64,000 nucleotides of DNA from Lottia gigantea (GCF_000327385.1 NW_008710397.1:1201178-1265177); one strand, 5' to 3'. Counted from the stretch's first letter, positions 22,911 through 35,036 are shown. Made by a program: numbers and translations. The notes: generated by a model from the sequence alone, not told the origin.

Positions 22911-24185
22911 TTACTTTTATTATCATTACTATTATTTATTAACTAATACTAGTCCTAATGGGACGTTTGGAATAGGATTTTACCAATTCTGCTGGAAAAG
23001 ATAAACATTTCTGTATAATATCCATAAAAAGGAACAAAAAATTATCAAAAGTATCTGAAAATAAAGTTGTAAAAAGGGCATCGTCATAAATGCTGTATTA
23101 TCTCTTTCAATTCATTAAATTTGATTACAATAAGTTAGATTTTATATTCAGATATGATTCAAATTAAAGTTTTATGGGCTTCTAAGCACTTTCTATTTTA
23201 GACCTTAACTGCGGGATGGACTGCAGGGGACATGGTTATCATAGTAGCAACTGTTATTGTTAAAGTTAATCATTTCCTTATAAATATCAACTAAATTCTC
23301 TTTCTAACGACAAGAAAATGAAGCACGGAAAAAAGCAGGTGTTTCTGATTGAAAATAAACCATGTAAAAAAATCGCGATGTTAAAAAATCACGAACGCTG
23401 TTAGTTAGATTTTAAGAAATCATAAAAGACTTTATCATTAAATCATATAAAATATTCATCATATTGCTAATCAAAAATTCATTAAGTAGAATTGTAGAGG
23501 TTTTTAAACAATTGATCAACTGAGAAGAGATACGAAGAGTATTGACAACCTCACATTAACACTGTACTTGATGAAAGAAAATTACCCGTGAATGAGTTAC
23601 CTCTCTTTGATCAAGTCTAATTTCGATCATCTAGTCTCATATTTCCGACATTGCCTTTAAGCAGTATTTAATGCCTTTTTGATCGAGACTAGTATTTTGG
23701 GAATGAGTTGAAAAGAATCCACTTGACGTCAGTGAATGATAACGAGGTAAGGGAGACGAGCGTGTCTAGAGCACGTGCACAGGCTATAATTAGCCGCGGG
23801 GATTATTTGAGATGTTTTCACCTAGCATTTAAACTTTGTCCCCTTCCATTGTCACCGTTAGCGCTATGATGTCAACTTATATTATATCAAACACGTAAAA
23901 TACAAATTTCAGCTCACACGCCAATCAATGGGGTTGTAAAGAAAATTATGGCTTTTATGTTAATGGTAATAATAGGATAGAATTTCTGATATCTTTTAAA
24001 GTATGTCTTCATAAAACTGACGTGTTTCTTTAAGACATGATTAACGAGGATGTTTAAAAAATTTTATCATCGCTTTCTACAGTTTCCGTAATGTATAGTT
24101 GTCTTACCTTAAATACATGTTGCATTCGAAGGTTCGTCAACAGGTTTTTAGCCACTCAATTTTCACAACAGACTGCACATTAAAT
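22911..24185. other. no gene; possible regulatory patch at 23690-23880
   Basis: No exon seen. At 23690-23880 the sequence is less AT-rich and carries GCACGTGC (23771), a homeodomain-type TAATTAG (23788) and GGGATTA (23798) within 40 bases. It lies 6 kb upstream of the inferred Pox neuro first exon. An enhancer is possible but untested. Confidence 0.35.
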
Positions 24186-24187
24186 GT

Positions 24188-24345
24188 TCGTCGACAGTTG
24201 GAAATCGTAAAAGAGCAGGCTAATGCCGATATCCTGAGAAAAATTTCCCCATTGTACCCTGCATGGCGTTGTCCGTCTTCATTAGCCCGTATGGTACGGA
24301 AAAGTAGGACGTAAATCTCCATTCAATTCTTTCATTTCATTTTCA
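24188..24345 (+). mobile_element. SINE 3' fragment
   Basis: From CGACAGTTGGAAATCG through CATGGCGTTGTCCGTCTTCA and GTAGGACGTAAATCTCCATT to an ATTTC-type tail, matching the 3' half of the SINE at 34658. Confidence 0.75.
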
Positions 24346-24577
24346 ATATTCACAGAAAATGTGTTCTGAGTTCGCCGTAAAAAAACAGGTTTAAAAACAG
24401 GAGAAGGAAGAGTTTTTCGATGATCAACAGTATGGTCACTGTTTTGGGGGGCTCAATTTTTGATAGAAAAGACAATGAGGTGGTAATCTGGCTCTAGCAG
24501 TCGTTTAAAATCCAGTTGCTTTCAACTAAAGCGATTGGAAACTGAAACTACACAGTTTATTGCAGAGGTTGACGGGT

Positions 24578-24730
24578 GTTTCCACTGAATTGACCGCCGT
24601 TTGGTTTCTGGCACTTTTTGAAGTAGATCCAGCCAATTCCCGTGAACTTTTCTTCACTTAAGATGAGTGTTGGGTCCATCACTCTGGTACAGAGATCAAA
24701 CGGCGGTCGATGCGGTGGAAATCAATATGA
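24578..24730 (+). pseudogene. mariner transposase relic
   Basis: The frame from 24608 reads ALFEVDPANSRELFFT, a stop, then DECWVHHSGTEIKRRSMRWK. This matches the mariner transposase core, whose usual form is close to DETWVHHYTPETKRQSMEWK around the second catalytic Asp (DE). About 40 codons are recognisable with one in-frame stop and another soon after, so it is a dead fragment. Its two edges (24580-24603 and 24697-24720) are inverted copies of each other, about 20 of 23 bases. Confidence 0.7.
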
Positions 24731-25204
24731 TGTCTCTGGTTTCTACTTCTCGAAGCCTAGAATCACTCAATCTGTTGATTTAAAAAGAAAAAATGCTGTT
24801 ACTATCAGGAAATGTTGAATTTAATGTATACCAAGTTTCATTGCTGTGGCATAACTCCTTCTGAGTCAGTCTATGAACTCAATATTTGATATTCTAGGAC
24901 AGACTGTAGCCTAGTCGACAGAATTAGCGTCATTTGCTTGTTGACGTCGACCAATTGGTGGTCGTGGGTGCTTAATTTTGTTACCTTAAAAACTCATATT
25001 TCCTCGGTATTCCAGTCTACTCACGCAGCTGTAAATGGATACGGATTATTCGATCAATGCCAAAAGGTTTTGCCAAGAACCAACTGGTAGAAAGGATCCC
25101 TGTGAACCCAATTTGTTGCCCACATGGGCTGAATGTTAGACAGGACTTAGTTACAAGTTTACTAAACAAGAAATAGATAATATGTATAGAACTTAGAAGA
25201 TTGT

Positions 25205-25420
25205 AATTGGAGCGATTTGATTGGATTGTACGCTAGCGAAAACAGCCAATTAGAGTTTACAGCCTTTCTGTCGAAGTCTTTGATTGGCTGTATCCGCTAG
25301 CGTACAATCTAATCATAACATAGATTTCGTAATAGAATAAAAGGTGGATATTGTATAAGTACAAAGTTGGTAATAGCTTGATATTGTGAAGATGTTCTAA
25401 CTACGACTGGAATCCGCCAT
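25205..25420. mobile_element. MITE family C
   Basis: Contains GATTTGATTGGATTGTACGC at the left and GTACAATCTAATCATA as its inverse, with CTTTCTGTCGAAG and GATTGGCTGTATCCGCTAGC between. A tail with AATAGCTTGATATTGTGAAG follows. Related stretches are at 36142, 52405, 56140 and 59790. Confidence 0.65.
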
Positions 25421-27660
25421 GATAGTTGTCTTCAGTTGCGCGTATCGGCATTCCAAAGATATGCCGCGTTTCCAAGCAAAAATAACGCTACTGCTTTAAC
25501 CCCCCTAACTTGTTACCTTTCAACCCTAAGCACGATATGAGTTCAGACATCCCCCACCTCCTCTCCTCTAAAGGTTTGAAGCCCCCCTTTCAAATTAAAC
25601 TATTTCTTAGTTTATATTGCCGTCTGATGCATATTTCATCGACAAAAAAGTTCGAAAACTGTCCTGTCCTGACCTCACTCCAATCACTGAACAGTTGGTG
25701 TTTTTTTAGCACCTTAAATTTTTTTTTATATTCAAGTTGTTGCCATCTAAATATGCCTTTGTTTCAAAGTGACCAAAAGTTATTGTATACATTTAAAAAG
25801 AGATCTTCATCAATTTGTAAAAAGTTTTAAAGAAGTAATGGAGTGAAAACGATGGTAAATGATTTTGTTTTGAACATGGTGGATATCAAAGGCACGCACA
25901 CGCAATAAACATATAATGGGCGGTGATCCCTCAATTAATCTCGCCTCATTGAAACATTAATATAATTTTGAACATCAGTAATGGCGGTATGATCAACTTG
26001 AAGTGACCATCGATTGTAATTGATAAAATGAAGAAAAGATCGTAACAGGCCGATGGCCTCGGGCCTTCTACGACTATAAAACGCTAATCTCAGAGCTTAT
26101 ATTATAACTAGAGACACGCGACTCCTATCCAATAGTTAAATTCTCATCGGTTGCGTCGAAAAATTTGGCCGTAGGATACAAAACGAAACGAAAGTACATT
26201 AATCTCCTCATAAAGTACTAATGAGATATTAGCTATGTTCAGATCAAGAAAAACATCGGTTATTTCGTTGAAAGAAGCGAAAGAGAACACCCTTTTCACT
26301 CAATTGAACATTAATGTTGTATTGTCTCTAATTAAATTATTGCTTTATCAAACAGTAGTTATGTTTTCTTGTAATCATCTTCAAGGAGGAGTCGCACTTT
26401 AATTTTTTCAAAAACTAAAAATGATGTATGTCTTAATTAATAATACTCTTTATTCCTAGAAATATCTCACAATGAGACATCGAATAAATTAAACATATTT
26501 GCCAAAAAAATTAAGTACATTTAGATCATAATTCTAGATGAAACATGTAGCCAAAAATTCTTCTAATTTTGGAATATCAGATGAAAATTATAATTTCGGT
26601 GGTAAAATGTCTTTAAGAATTTTAGCAACCAGAAACACCAGTACCGCCCCACCTTGAAGTTTTTTGATTAAATTATATTGGATATATAATGTAGTGGGTT
26701 TAGGAAGAAAAGGTATACTATTGTTGTGGGAAAAATTTCAAGACTTTTAACAAGATAAGCAACTACTGCGGTATACGTTTTCTTGAAAAAAAAATAGGTC
26801 TATATCTTAAAATGAAAATCAAACGATATCGTAGGTCAGGGATTTTCCAACTGGAGATAATTTTTGATTTTTTTTTTGTGGGATGAGGGGGTATAATTGA
26901 AATCGTTCTTTTCAGTCAAACTATACTCTCTTACATAATAAAGAATGTAGGGAAAACCTAAGAGAAATAGTAATGATTTAGAAGGGAAAGGAGGGGGATC
27001 AACGACCCTGAAAGTGGTAATACAAAGAAAAAGTTTGAAAACCCCTACCGTTTAGATTTAAAAGTATATCCTTTTAGTTTAGATTTGAAACATTTAAAAA
27101 ATTAATTATCTTGAAATATTTTTGGGACAAATGTCGAGATTGAGATTCAAAGTTCGGCAACTCCGACATTGTGCATAGGCGTATGACGCGTCAGAGGGGA
27201 CTCTCGCTCGAGAAAATATCTTTGAAAATAGAATTAATTTGGCCCTTGCGCATAATTTGGGGCTAAACGTATAAAAGCATACTTTCGATATTTTAAGGGG
27301 TACAAACATGCCCTCTTTGTCCACCACTGCTCGTATAGATAACCATTAGTAGTTAAATATAATTACAATATTGTTAATTTTAACTATTTTTTCGAGTATT
27401 GGTAACTAACTCGACAAAAATTTGATATGACTACCACTCTTCAACATAATATTTGGCATGGATTGAAAGCTGACTGACCCATTCACATATAAAAACCAGA
27501 TAATTTCGAACTCATGGCCTCATAATTTGATGTGATCCTTAAAGTGTTTTTGCGAATACATATAAAGGGCGGAACACTATGAATATTCGATTCGATCCGA
27601 TCTGATATTATGATTATGATTATTTTACGTTGCAGGACGACAGTACGAAATATCAGGGAC
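25421..27660. other. no gene; possible regulatory patch at 25900-26300
   Basis: No coding exon recognised. The ORF at 25510-25830 has no motif. At 25900-26300 there is a cluster of homeodomain-type cores (TCAATTAATC, ACATTAATAT, GTAATTGATA). This is suggestive only. Confidence 0.4.
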
Positions 27661-27664
27661 TGTA

Positions 27665-27975
27665 ATGGTTATTCCATCAACTGGTAAGTATATTTCATCA
27701 ACTGGTAAGTATATTTCATCAACTGGTAAGTATATTTCATCAGTTAGTAGGTGCTGGTAAATCTTTTCACCAGTTGGTAGGTGCTGGTAAATTTATTTCA
27801 TCAGTTGGTAGGTGCTGATAAGTTTATTTCATCGGTTGGTGGGTGCTGATAAATTTATTTCATCAGTTGGTAAGTTCTGGTAAGTTTATTTCATCAGTTG
27901 GTAGGTAATGGTAAATTTATTTCATCATTTGGTAAGTTCTGGGAAATTTATTTCATCAGTTGGTAAGCGTATTTC
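27665..27975. repeat. 31-bp tandem array
   Basis: About ten units of TTTATTTCATCAGTTGGTAG followed by GTGCTGGTAAA, starting from shorter TTTCATCAACTGGTAAGTAT units. Confidence 0.9.
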
Positions 27976-28034
27976 AGTTAGTAGTTAATATTTAAATATA
28001 TTAGTAGTTTTATGTGTGACCCTTAGTGCAAGAT

Positions 28035-28545
28035 TGACAAACGTATTTCGGCGACTGGTAAATTTATTTTAGTGACTGATAAATTATTTCAGTTACTGGT
28101 AAGTATTTCAGTGACTGGTAAATTATTGCAGTGATTGGTAAGTATTTCAGTGACTGGTAAATTATTGCAGTGATTGGTAAGTATTTCAGTGACTGCAAAT
28201 TATTGCAGTTACTGGTAAGTATTCCAGTGATTGGTAAATTATTGCAGTTATTGGTAAGTATTTCAGTGACTAGTAAATTATTGCAGTGATTGGTAAGTAT
28301 TTCAGTGACTGCAAATTATTGCAGTTAGTGGTAAGTATTTCAGTGATTGGTAAATTATTGCAGTTACTGGTAAGTATTTCAGTGACTGGTAAATTATTCC
28401 TGTGACTTGGAAGTATTTCACTGACTATAAATTATTGCAGTGACTGGTAAGTATTTCACTGACTGGTAAATTAATTCAGTCACTGGTAAATATTTCAGTG
28501 ACTGGTACATTATTTCAGTGACTGGTAAGTCTATTTGGTAACTAT
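28035..28545. repeat. 20/39-bp tandem array with splice-site-like units
   Basis: Units alternate TTATTGCAGTGATTGGTAAG and TATTTCAGTGACTGGTAAA. Each half-unit holds an acceptor-like TTGCAG or TTTCAG followed about eight bases later by a donor-like GGTAAG. Confidence 0.9.
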
Positions 28546-28576
28546 AATAACTTCAGCTTGCTTGACTGCTTATTTT

Positions 28577-28615
28577 GTAGAAAAGTAGGACGTAAAACTA
28601 CATTCATTTCATTTT
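28577..28615 (+). mobile_element. SINE tail fragment
   Basis: AAAAGTAGGACGTAAAACTA followed by CATTCATTTCATTTTCATTT, matching the 3' end of the window's SINE family. Confidence 0.6.
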
Positions 28616-28799
28616 CATTTTTGACTGGTTATTAAATTTCTGAAACTATAAAAATGTGAATGCCGCTGGTTAGAAGAATATTCTTGTAAGAATTGTTTAC
28701 ACTTATCATTTTGATTAAATATTTCTTTTTAAAGTCAGCCCTTCTAATATATTCTCGAAAAAGGAATCATAATTTACTTCAGATGAAAGGCAAGCTAAA

Positions 28800-29700
28800 A
28801 TAACGCATAGGAAGACTGCGGATTAAACGGAAATATCTATTGGTTTTAACCAGGCAACAGCTTTTCATCCTTATGCAAATAAGACGTGTTTAGTCCAAAT
28901 TGGAAATTCAAAGCTGGTTGAAATGGCGGTTGAAAACGGCGATACGTATTTCCTGTGAGTTGAGAGTAACAATATAATCTATTTCCCCTTGTTAATGAGA
29001 CTTATCTACCGTTATAGAACTCTTTATGCCTGGAGATTGTTAAGCTACAGTTTAGTCGAAAATAACCGGAGAATTTACAGGCTAAATATCACGTAAAAAT
29101 CCCGATTCTGTCTTGCCGTGAGATAAAGTGCCGTAATGAGCACGAACGCGCATCAGGCGGGAAAGAAAAGGACATTGGCGATATTTGATGAAAAAGTTGT
29201 TATCTGTTTGTTGTTCAACTTTTGCCTCGCTTAATTTAACAAGAGGCCGTATTCACTACCCGTCATTCAATTCACCTCGGATCCATACAAATTCATTTCC
29301 GCATCGTAGAACATAACATCTTCTTTAAGGGTTTGACAAGAAAAGAAACTAAACTCCGCCCCTCCTGATCAATTAAGCCTATAAGAGTGGTCGCTATTCT
29401 TCTGTGACAGTTTCGTGATGGAAAGTAATTTATTACAAATGATTAAAGATATCACTGTGGGGTAATTTAGTTAACCGTTAGACACCTTCAATCATGTCGA
29501 GTAAGATGCGTTTTAAAAATTCATGAACATTGAACGAAGCCCTAAAGTGTTTCATTTCAGTTCGGATTTCCTGCTAATTTCCTATCAGCGACAAAGACAA
29601 GGAATTGATTGGTTAATAGCGTTGAGCGTGCGCACGAGCAGGTGATAAGTGTGACATACACGTGAGATTGAAGCGAAGTAAAGACCGAAACCAAAAACGG
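28800..29700 (+). promoter_or_regulatory. candidate Pox neuro promoter/enhancer region
   Basis: About 900 bases free of tandem repeats and less AT-rich than the surroundings, ending at the inferred non-coding exon. Visible sites are a perfect POU octamer ATGCAAAT (28873-28880), SOX-like ACAAAGACAAGG (29591), an inverted CCAAT box ATTGG (29608) and an E-box CACGTG (29659). No convincing TATA box near the exon. Function is inferred from position and motifs only. Confidence 0.35.
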
Positions 29701-29745
29701 CACCACCACAGATAGAGTACCAGATAGTCGTCACAGTTTGATTAG
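29700..29745 (+). other. possible non-coding first exon of the Pox neuro gene (5' end unknown)
   Basis: CACAGTTTGATTAG followed by GTGAGTAT at 29746 is a strong donor site after a stretch of purine-rich, UTR-like sequence. The matching acceptor would be TATATTTCAG at 38486-38495, 32 bases before the start codon, giving an 8.75-kb intron. This joining is an inference. A transcription start just upstream of the ATG exon cannot be excluded. Confidence 0.35.
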
Positions 29746-31189
29746 GTGAGTATATTACAATTTTTATATCACAAATTTTATATTACAATCTCATATCATA
29801 TTAAACCACAGCAATGAATATCCAAACGAATTACTATTTTCCTAAATAAAAGTTCGGCAGTTATGATCAAAAATTGAAAATGTGATTCACAGGAGTTACA
29901 AATATTGCTTTTAAAAGATTATCATCGGATTTTAAACAATTTAACTGGTATTAAAATTTCCAAGCACTTCATGACCTCGGTCGGTGCTTTTTATGAGAAT
30001 TCTATTCTTTTAACACCCTAACACAAACTGTTCAAGTATTTCAACATTTAATTTGCACCAAAAATTTAATACCTGCTAGAATGATGTTTCTTAACACAAG
30101 TGTCGCTATTTGAATTGATTCTAACACAATATTTATGTCTGCATTTATGGTTAACTAATAATTGTGTTCCAATGTTACATTCTGATATTATGTTTAACAA
30201 AACACGAAAATTTGATCTACTTAAATGATGTTAAAAAACTTGTGTAATTGAGTTGATGCTAACACTGTGTTTAAACGGAACACAACGTTGATAACCGCAA
30301 GTATGCTGTTTGAAAATGGTTTTGAACATTGTGTTCATGTGTTTCGTTTGTTTGCTTTGATGCTTACAGACCAGATCCTTCTTGGTCTATTACAAAGCAG
30401 GCACAGTAGAAAGTAAAATGTCATTGATTAACGACCGAATTACAAAACACGACATTAATTTCTGCAAGATTGTGCCAAGATTATACATTTTCTTAGTATC
30501 TTTTCTTTCCCAATAACAGAAACCGATTGTAATGCATGAAAGACTAATGTACAAGTAATATACGTTTTCATTTTTTAATTCCTTTTTAATGATTTGATTT
30601 GCATTTGATACATTTCTAATATGACAACGTGTTGACTTCATTTTCATTGAAAACTGAAAACAAAGTGACATCAGGTGATTGGTTGTCAAGTCGATGAGAA
30701 AAGAGCTTTGCATTTGCAATTCTGAAATTACATACATAGATGATGTGAAAGCATATATGGTGCAAATGGAAGTTATAAGTCTCCCCAATGGTCATATGTA
30801 TAATGGAACTCAATGTCATTGATGAAAATTAGTGCATTTTTCTATAGAACTCGATATTATAATATAGTATAATACAAGCGAGATTTCCAAACAAATTTTA
30901 TTGTAATTTGCCTAATGGTCTCATAAATTTATTCTATCGAAGATTATGATTTCACTTACAAATTTAAGACTGAAATGGCAAAGTCACAAGAAATCTGTTT
31001 TAAGTCTAACTCGTGTGATTTACAAAGGCCTATACATGAAAATCCATTCTTACTGTTGTTTTCTCTGAATTACAAAGTACAATATTAATATTTTCAATTT
31101 TTTTGAACCCAACTTCTTTTGACTAATTAACAACATGAACTTCACAAATCTTGCAAAAATGGAGCATACTATTTACAAATTATCTTGAA
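29746..31189. other. presumed first intron, no internal gene seen
   Basis: AT-rich. The 132-residue minus-strand ORF at 30390-30788 has no recognisable domain and an AT-driven composition, so I do not call it a gene. Confidence 0.4.
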
Positions 31190-31675
31190 TTTACAAATCT
31201 TAAAAAGGGAATATACAATTTACAAATTTTGTGAAAATTTCATTCATATTAACTATTCTTCTCTTATTTACAAAATACAATTTACAAATTTTGTTGAATT
31301 TACAAATCTTCAAAAAGGGAGTATGCAATTTACAAATTTGGTTGAATTTTATGATTAATCTATACTATTCTTCTCTTATATACAAAATACAATTTACAAA
31401 TTTTTTTCGAATTTACAAATCTTCAAAAAAGGAGTATGCAATTTACAAATTTGGTTGAATTTTATGATTAATCTATACTATTCTTCTCTTATATACAAAA
31501 TACAATTTACAAATTGTATTTAATTTACAAATCTTTTAAAAAAGGAGTATGCAATTTACAAATTTGGTTGAATTTTATGATTAATCTGTACTTTTTTGCT
31601 CTTACTTACAAAATACAATTTACAAATTTTGTTAAATCTTCGTTATACAAAATGAAATTTACAAAATTGAAAAGA
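31190..31675. repeat. tandem array of about 113-bp units built on AATTTACAAA
   Basis: About four units beginning near 31263, 31376, 31489 and 31605. Each contains TACAAAATACAATTTACAAA, AGTATGCAATTTACAAATTT and GAATTTTATGATTAATCT. The motif AATTTACAAA recurs several times within each unit. Confidence 0.9.
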
Positions 31676-33574
31676 TGATTTTAAGCTGTCATGTGTTTCC
31701 GGGTACCAATAGATTGATTTGATATGTTCTTTTGTAATGACTTAATTAGAATAACAAATGAACAATTTCACTGAGTTTTGAAATCTTTGATCCTGAACCA
31801 GAACTTGTATTATAATTAAATTAAATTAAATATGTAAAATAATACATTTCATTATTATCGCTTTTATTTCAAGGTCATTTTGTGAAGCATTCGTTCAAGC
31901 CTTTAGTTGGAAATGCTTTAAAAGTTAACGATGTGAAAATGCTGTATATATTTAATATATAAAGTTAAAAGTGGATTATTATTTTAAATTTAAATATCAT
32001 ATTGAAATAAGTAACTGGATAAAATTAACTGGAGAATATTTTAATGTTATGGACCAAGTTTCGATTAAATTACATCTGTCATGATTTTTCGTTTCGTATA
32101 AATTAAACGTCCTCTTGTATTGTCAATTATTCCTTTTTGATTCAATTTTTTGTTCCAATTTTGATATTAAAACGATCGACTCTACGTAAGAACTTTTTAG
32201 TTATGCAATTATATAGCAGATGCCGCCATGAAAAACATAAAGTAAAAAAAATTCAATTTTGTCTTTAAGATTTTTTTAATATGATCGACGTTCAAACCTT
32301 AATCTCCAGTTTAACGTCGCACCTGGATTTCAACCAGAGACCAAGAGGGTGTAAATTCACGATTATATGCTAAACCCTCGTCTTAAATTCAATTTATACT
32401 TCATTATTTCTTCAAATAGTCCTTTATTTTATTCGCCCTTCAAATTCAATACATTTTCCAGATGAAGCATTTCTTTCCGCTTCTTTTCAAATCCGCAATT
32501 TGTATACACAGTCCATAAAAATTTATGACCTGAAAAAGAAACGAAACGTTTCAATTTTTAGTACCTTGTAAATTTATGGTTGTATTTTCTTATTTTTCGC
32601 GAGGTTCTTTAATTTGTGATAAAAGATTGGTCAATTGTTAATTTGATGGTTTAAGGATGTCAGCAACTCTTTTTAAATAACTCTTACAAAGCCTTAGACA
32701 CTTTCTAACATAAGTACATCCTTAATGTGACAAGTTTTATGTGCTGATAGTTAAACATGGTGGTATTGGCCAGGTGCTTTCAAATCTACGGGAAAATGAA
32801 AATTTTATAGATTTTTTAGGTTTCTCTTTATCTTTTTTTTTTTGATTTCTAATGAAAGTTTTACATGAGAGATGTTTTTACATTATTTTTCGCCCTTTTT
32901 TTAATTTTTGCATTTTTTAAGATTGGGTTTCACAAGTAGCCTACGTTTTTAAGCTTGACATTTTGAAGATGCTCAAAATAGTGATTCATTTTCCTTCATT
33001 TGTCTGTCATATAACCAAGCTAGCGACTAGGGAGACAGTACACGGTTGGTCCGGTATGGGCAGATGGTTCGTCAATGGTCCAGAATACCTATAGATACAT
33101 ACAACAGCAATAAAATTTAAAATTTGAGAATACAGATGTCTTCAGATTCTTATCAGTTCCTAAACTTATTATTAACTAATAATATACACACAGAATATTC
33201 GAATTAAATAATAAAAACATAACAAACATACAATAAATTCTTTCGACATCTGTTGAAATCAAAGAATTTTTGAATATTTCAAGATGTTTGAAGACATCTT
33301 GACTTCTTAGCTTACTTTTTCTTTCTTTCGCAATAGATAAGAAACGCACGTAAAAACATCTGCGCCTTATAGAACATACAGTCGATATCATATCGCAAAA
33401 GCATTTATAATTTTGAGTTAATCAAAGGAAATCAAGCATAGGAACGAAATAACGAGTGGCCATCAAGGTCGACTTGGTCTGTATAGAAAATATTTTACTA
33501 TAAGAAAAAGAAATTATCGAACGTCAGTCAAAATTGGCATAAGTCTGTCTTAGTTTTATTGTTAAAAAAGGATA
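31676..33574. other. no recognisable gene
   Basis: Very AT-rich with T and A runs. Nothing beyond short ORFs was found. It would lie in the first intron if 29745 is a real donor. Confidence 0.45.
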
Positions 33575-33830
33575 TACAATTGCTGGTATACTATACTCCC
33601 GAATTTTATTGTACACAACGTTTCAACAATTGACATTGTCATCATCGGGTAAAAATTAGTTTTAATGTACACAACGTTTCAACAATTTACATTGTCACCA
33701 TCAGGTGAAAATTAGGAGTATTATACCATAACATTTTATGATATACTACTCCTGAGTTTTATTGTGCACAACGTTTCAACAATTTACATTGTCATCACCA
33801 GGTAAAGATTAGCAGTAGTTTAATTGATCG
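33575..33830. repeat. tandem array of about 75-100-bp units (ACAACGTTTCAACAATT)
   Basis: Three units with TTTTATTGTACACAACGTTT, CAACAATTTACATTGTCATC and a GGTGAAAATTAGGAGTA-type end. The same unit forms the arms of the palindrome at 40929-41088. Confidence 0.8.
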
Positions 33831-33884
33831 TTACCCAACAGTCACCTTTTATAGCGAGGAGTTTTGAGTTTCCTCAAAAAATCT

Positions 33885-34042
33885 TAAGGTACCTTCACAC
33901 CACAGCGATAAAATTGGTTATGAGTTCCGAACGCAACCCACAAGACAGTTGCACAAGAGTTGCGTTCGAAACGTATGATCGCTATTCGTATTCGCAACCA
34001 TACACACCTGGTGATCACTGTTGCGTTAGGGCCCCTTAATGA
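33885..34042. mobile_element. hairpin MITE with AAGGTACCTTCACACC end
   Basis: Inverted blocks GTTCCGAACGCAAC / GTTGCGTTCG and a GCGAT / ATCGC pair fold the stretch. A related, more diverged hairpin is at 58930-59100 (TTGCGTTCGG, ATCGCTATGCACCTTTA). Confidence 0.5.
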
Positions 34043-34657
34043 TCCATTTTGTCACCTAGGTATGGCATTTTTCTATGTAAATTTCGATTATTCGACAGGT
34101 TACATAACCTTGGTTGTAAAATGGAAAGAAGACAGATTGTTTATGCTCTATTACTAAGAACTCAGTCTTAAGCAAGGGCGTTTATTAAATCGTTTTGGTC
34201 TGAATCAGTGTATTCACAAATAATTTAATTGGAAATTATGTGTTAAAAGCCTCGAGCAAAGCTTAAAATGAGTATGTAATATCGGTCTCCAGTTCTATAT
34301 AATTTTATTCATAAGCTTTGTTCATTAGTTTCAAACATATTGATTTAGAATAAAATGTAATTAATTTAACACCTCACTTCAATAATTTCAGATTGTGAAA
34401 TTTTGATTCTCATCAATTCTATTTTTCAAACATATTTTGGTGGAGAACCTTCTTAGATGTCTAACAATAGACTTATGACTATGGCGCTTCTACAGAACTG
34501 CTGTATTTTGAATTCAACCTCGACAGTTGGTCCCCTATTGAGTCTTTCATTAACAAGCATTAAATTGACTTACAAAGGGGTCTTAGAATGCAGGAACTTA
34601 TATGTTAAAAGGGCCCTATCCCACATAAGACCACGAGCCCCATCTTATCTAGTTGAG

Positions 34658-35023
34658 GAGCCGCGGTGGCTCAGTGAGTTAGACGCTTGCTCGCGAACCT
34701 GAAGGTCCGGGGTTCAATCCCGGCATAGGTCGAGATAATACTTTCGGATTTTTCAACCCGGTCTCCCCTGTCAGTGAGGCAGGTGACAGGGGCTGACATG
34801 GAAAAAGCGTCTAGTCGTTCAGATGGGACAATAAACCGAGGCCCCTTGTGCTACAGGCTGTGCACGTTAAAGATCCCTCGACAGTTGGAAATCGAAAAAG
34901 AGCAGGCTAATAACGCTGTCCTGGCAAAATTTCTCTCATTGCATCCTGCATGGCGTTGTCCGTCTTCATAAGCCCACATGGTGCAGAAAAGTAGGACGTA
35001 AAACTCCATTCATTTCATTTCAT
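34658..35023 (+). mobile_element. full-length tRNA-derived SINE with target-site duplication
   Basis: The head reads GAGCCGCGGTGGCTCAGTGA...GGGGTTCAATCCCGGC, with pol III box A (GTGGCTCAGTGAG) and box B (GGTTCAATCCC) in tRNA order. A conserved-looking central part follows (GATGGGACAATAAACCGAGG, AAAGATCCCTCGACAGTTGG, CTGGCAAAATTTCTC). This resembles the central domains of widespread animal SINE superfamilies (Deu or Meta type); I cannot confirm which. The tail is ATTTC repeats. A perfect 13-base duplication, TTATCTAGTTGAG, flanks it at 34645-34657 and 35024-35036, so the insertion is fairly young. The head is part of the SINE, not a tRNA gene. Confidence 0.92.
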
Positions 35024-35036
35024 TTATCTAGTTGAG

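Noticed and set aside
30390-30788. 132-residue minus-strand gene
   Set aside because: Composition follows the AT content, with no domain, signal or splice pattern.
33575-33830. Hammerhead ribozymes (GATGA...GAAAC pattern on the minus strand)
   Set aside because: TGATGA, a short hairpin and TTGAAACG occur in order, but the CUGAUGA core is altered and the hairpin spacing does not fit the required fold. A covariance search would settle it.
34658-34735. tRNA gene
   Set aside because: The tRNA-like box A and box B belong to the head of a complete SINE with a tail and target-site duplication; no separate cloverleaf gene is needed.
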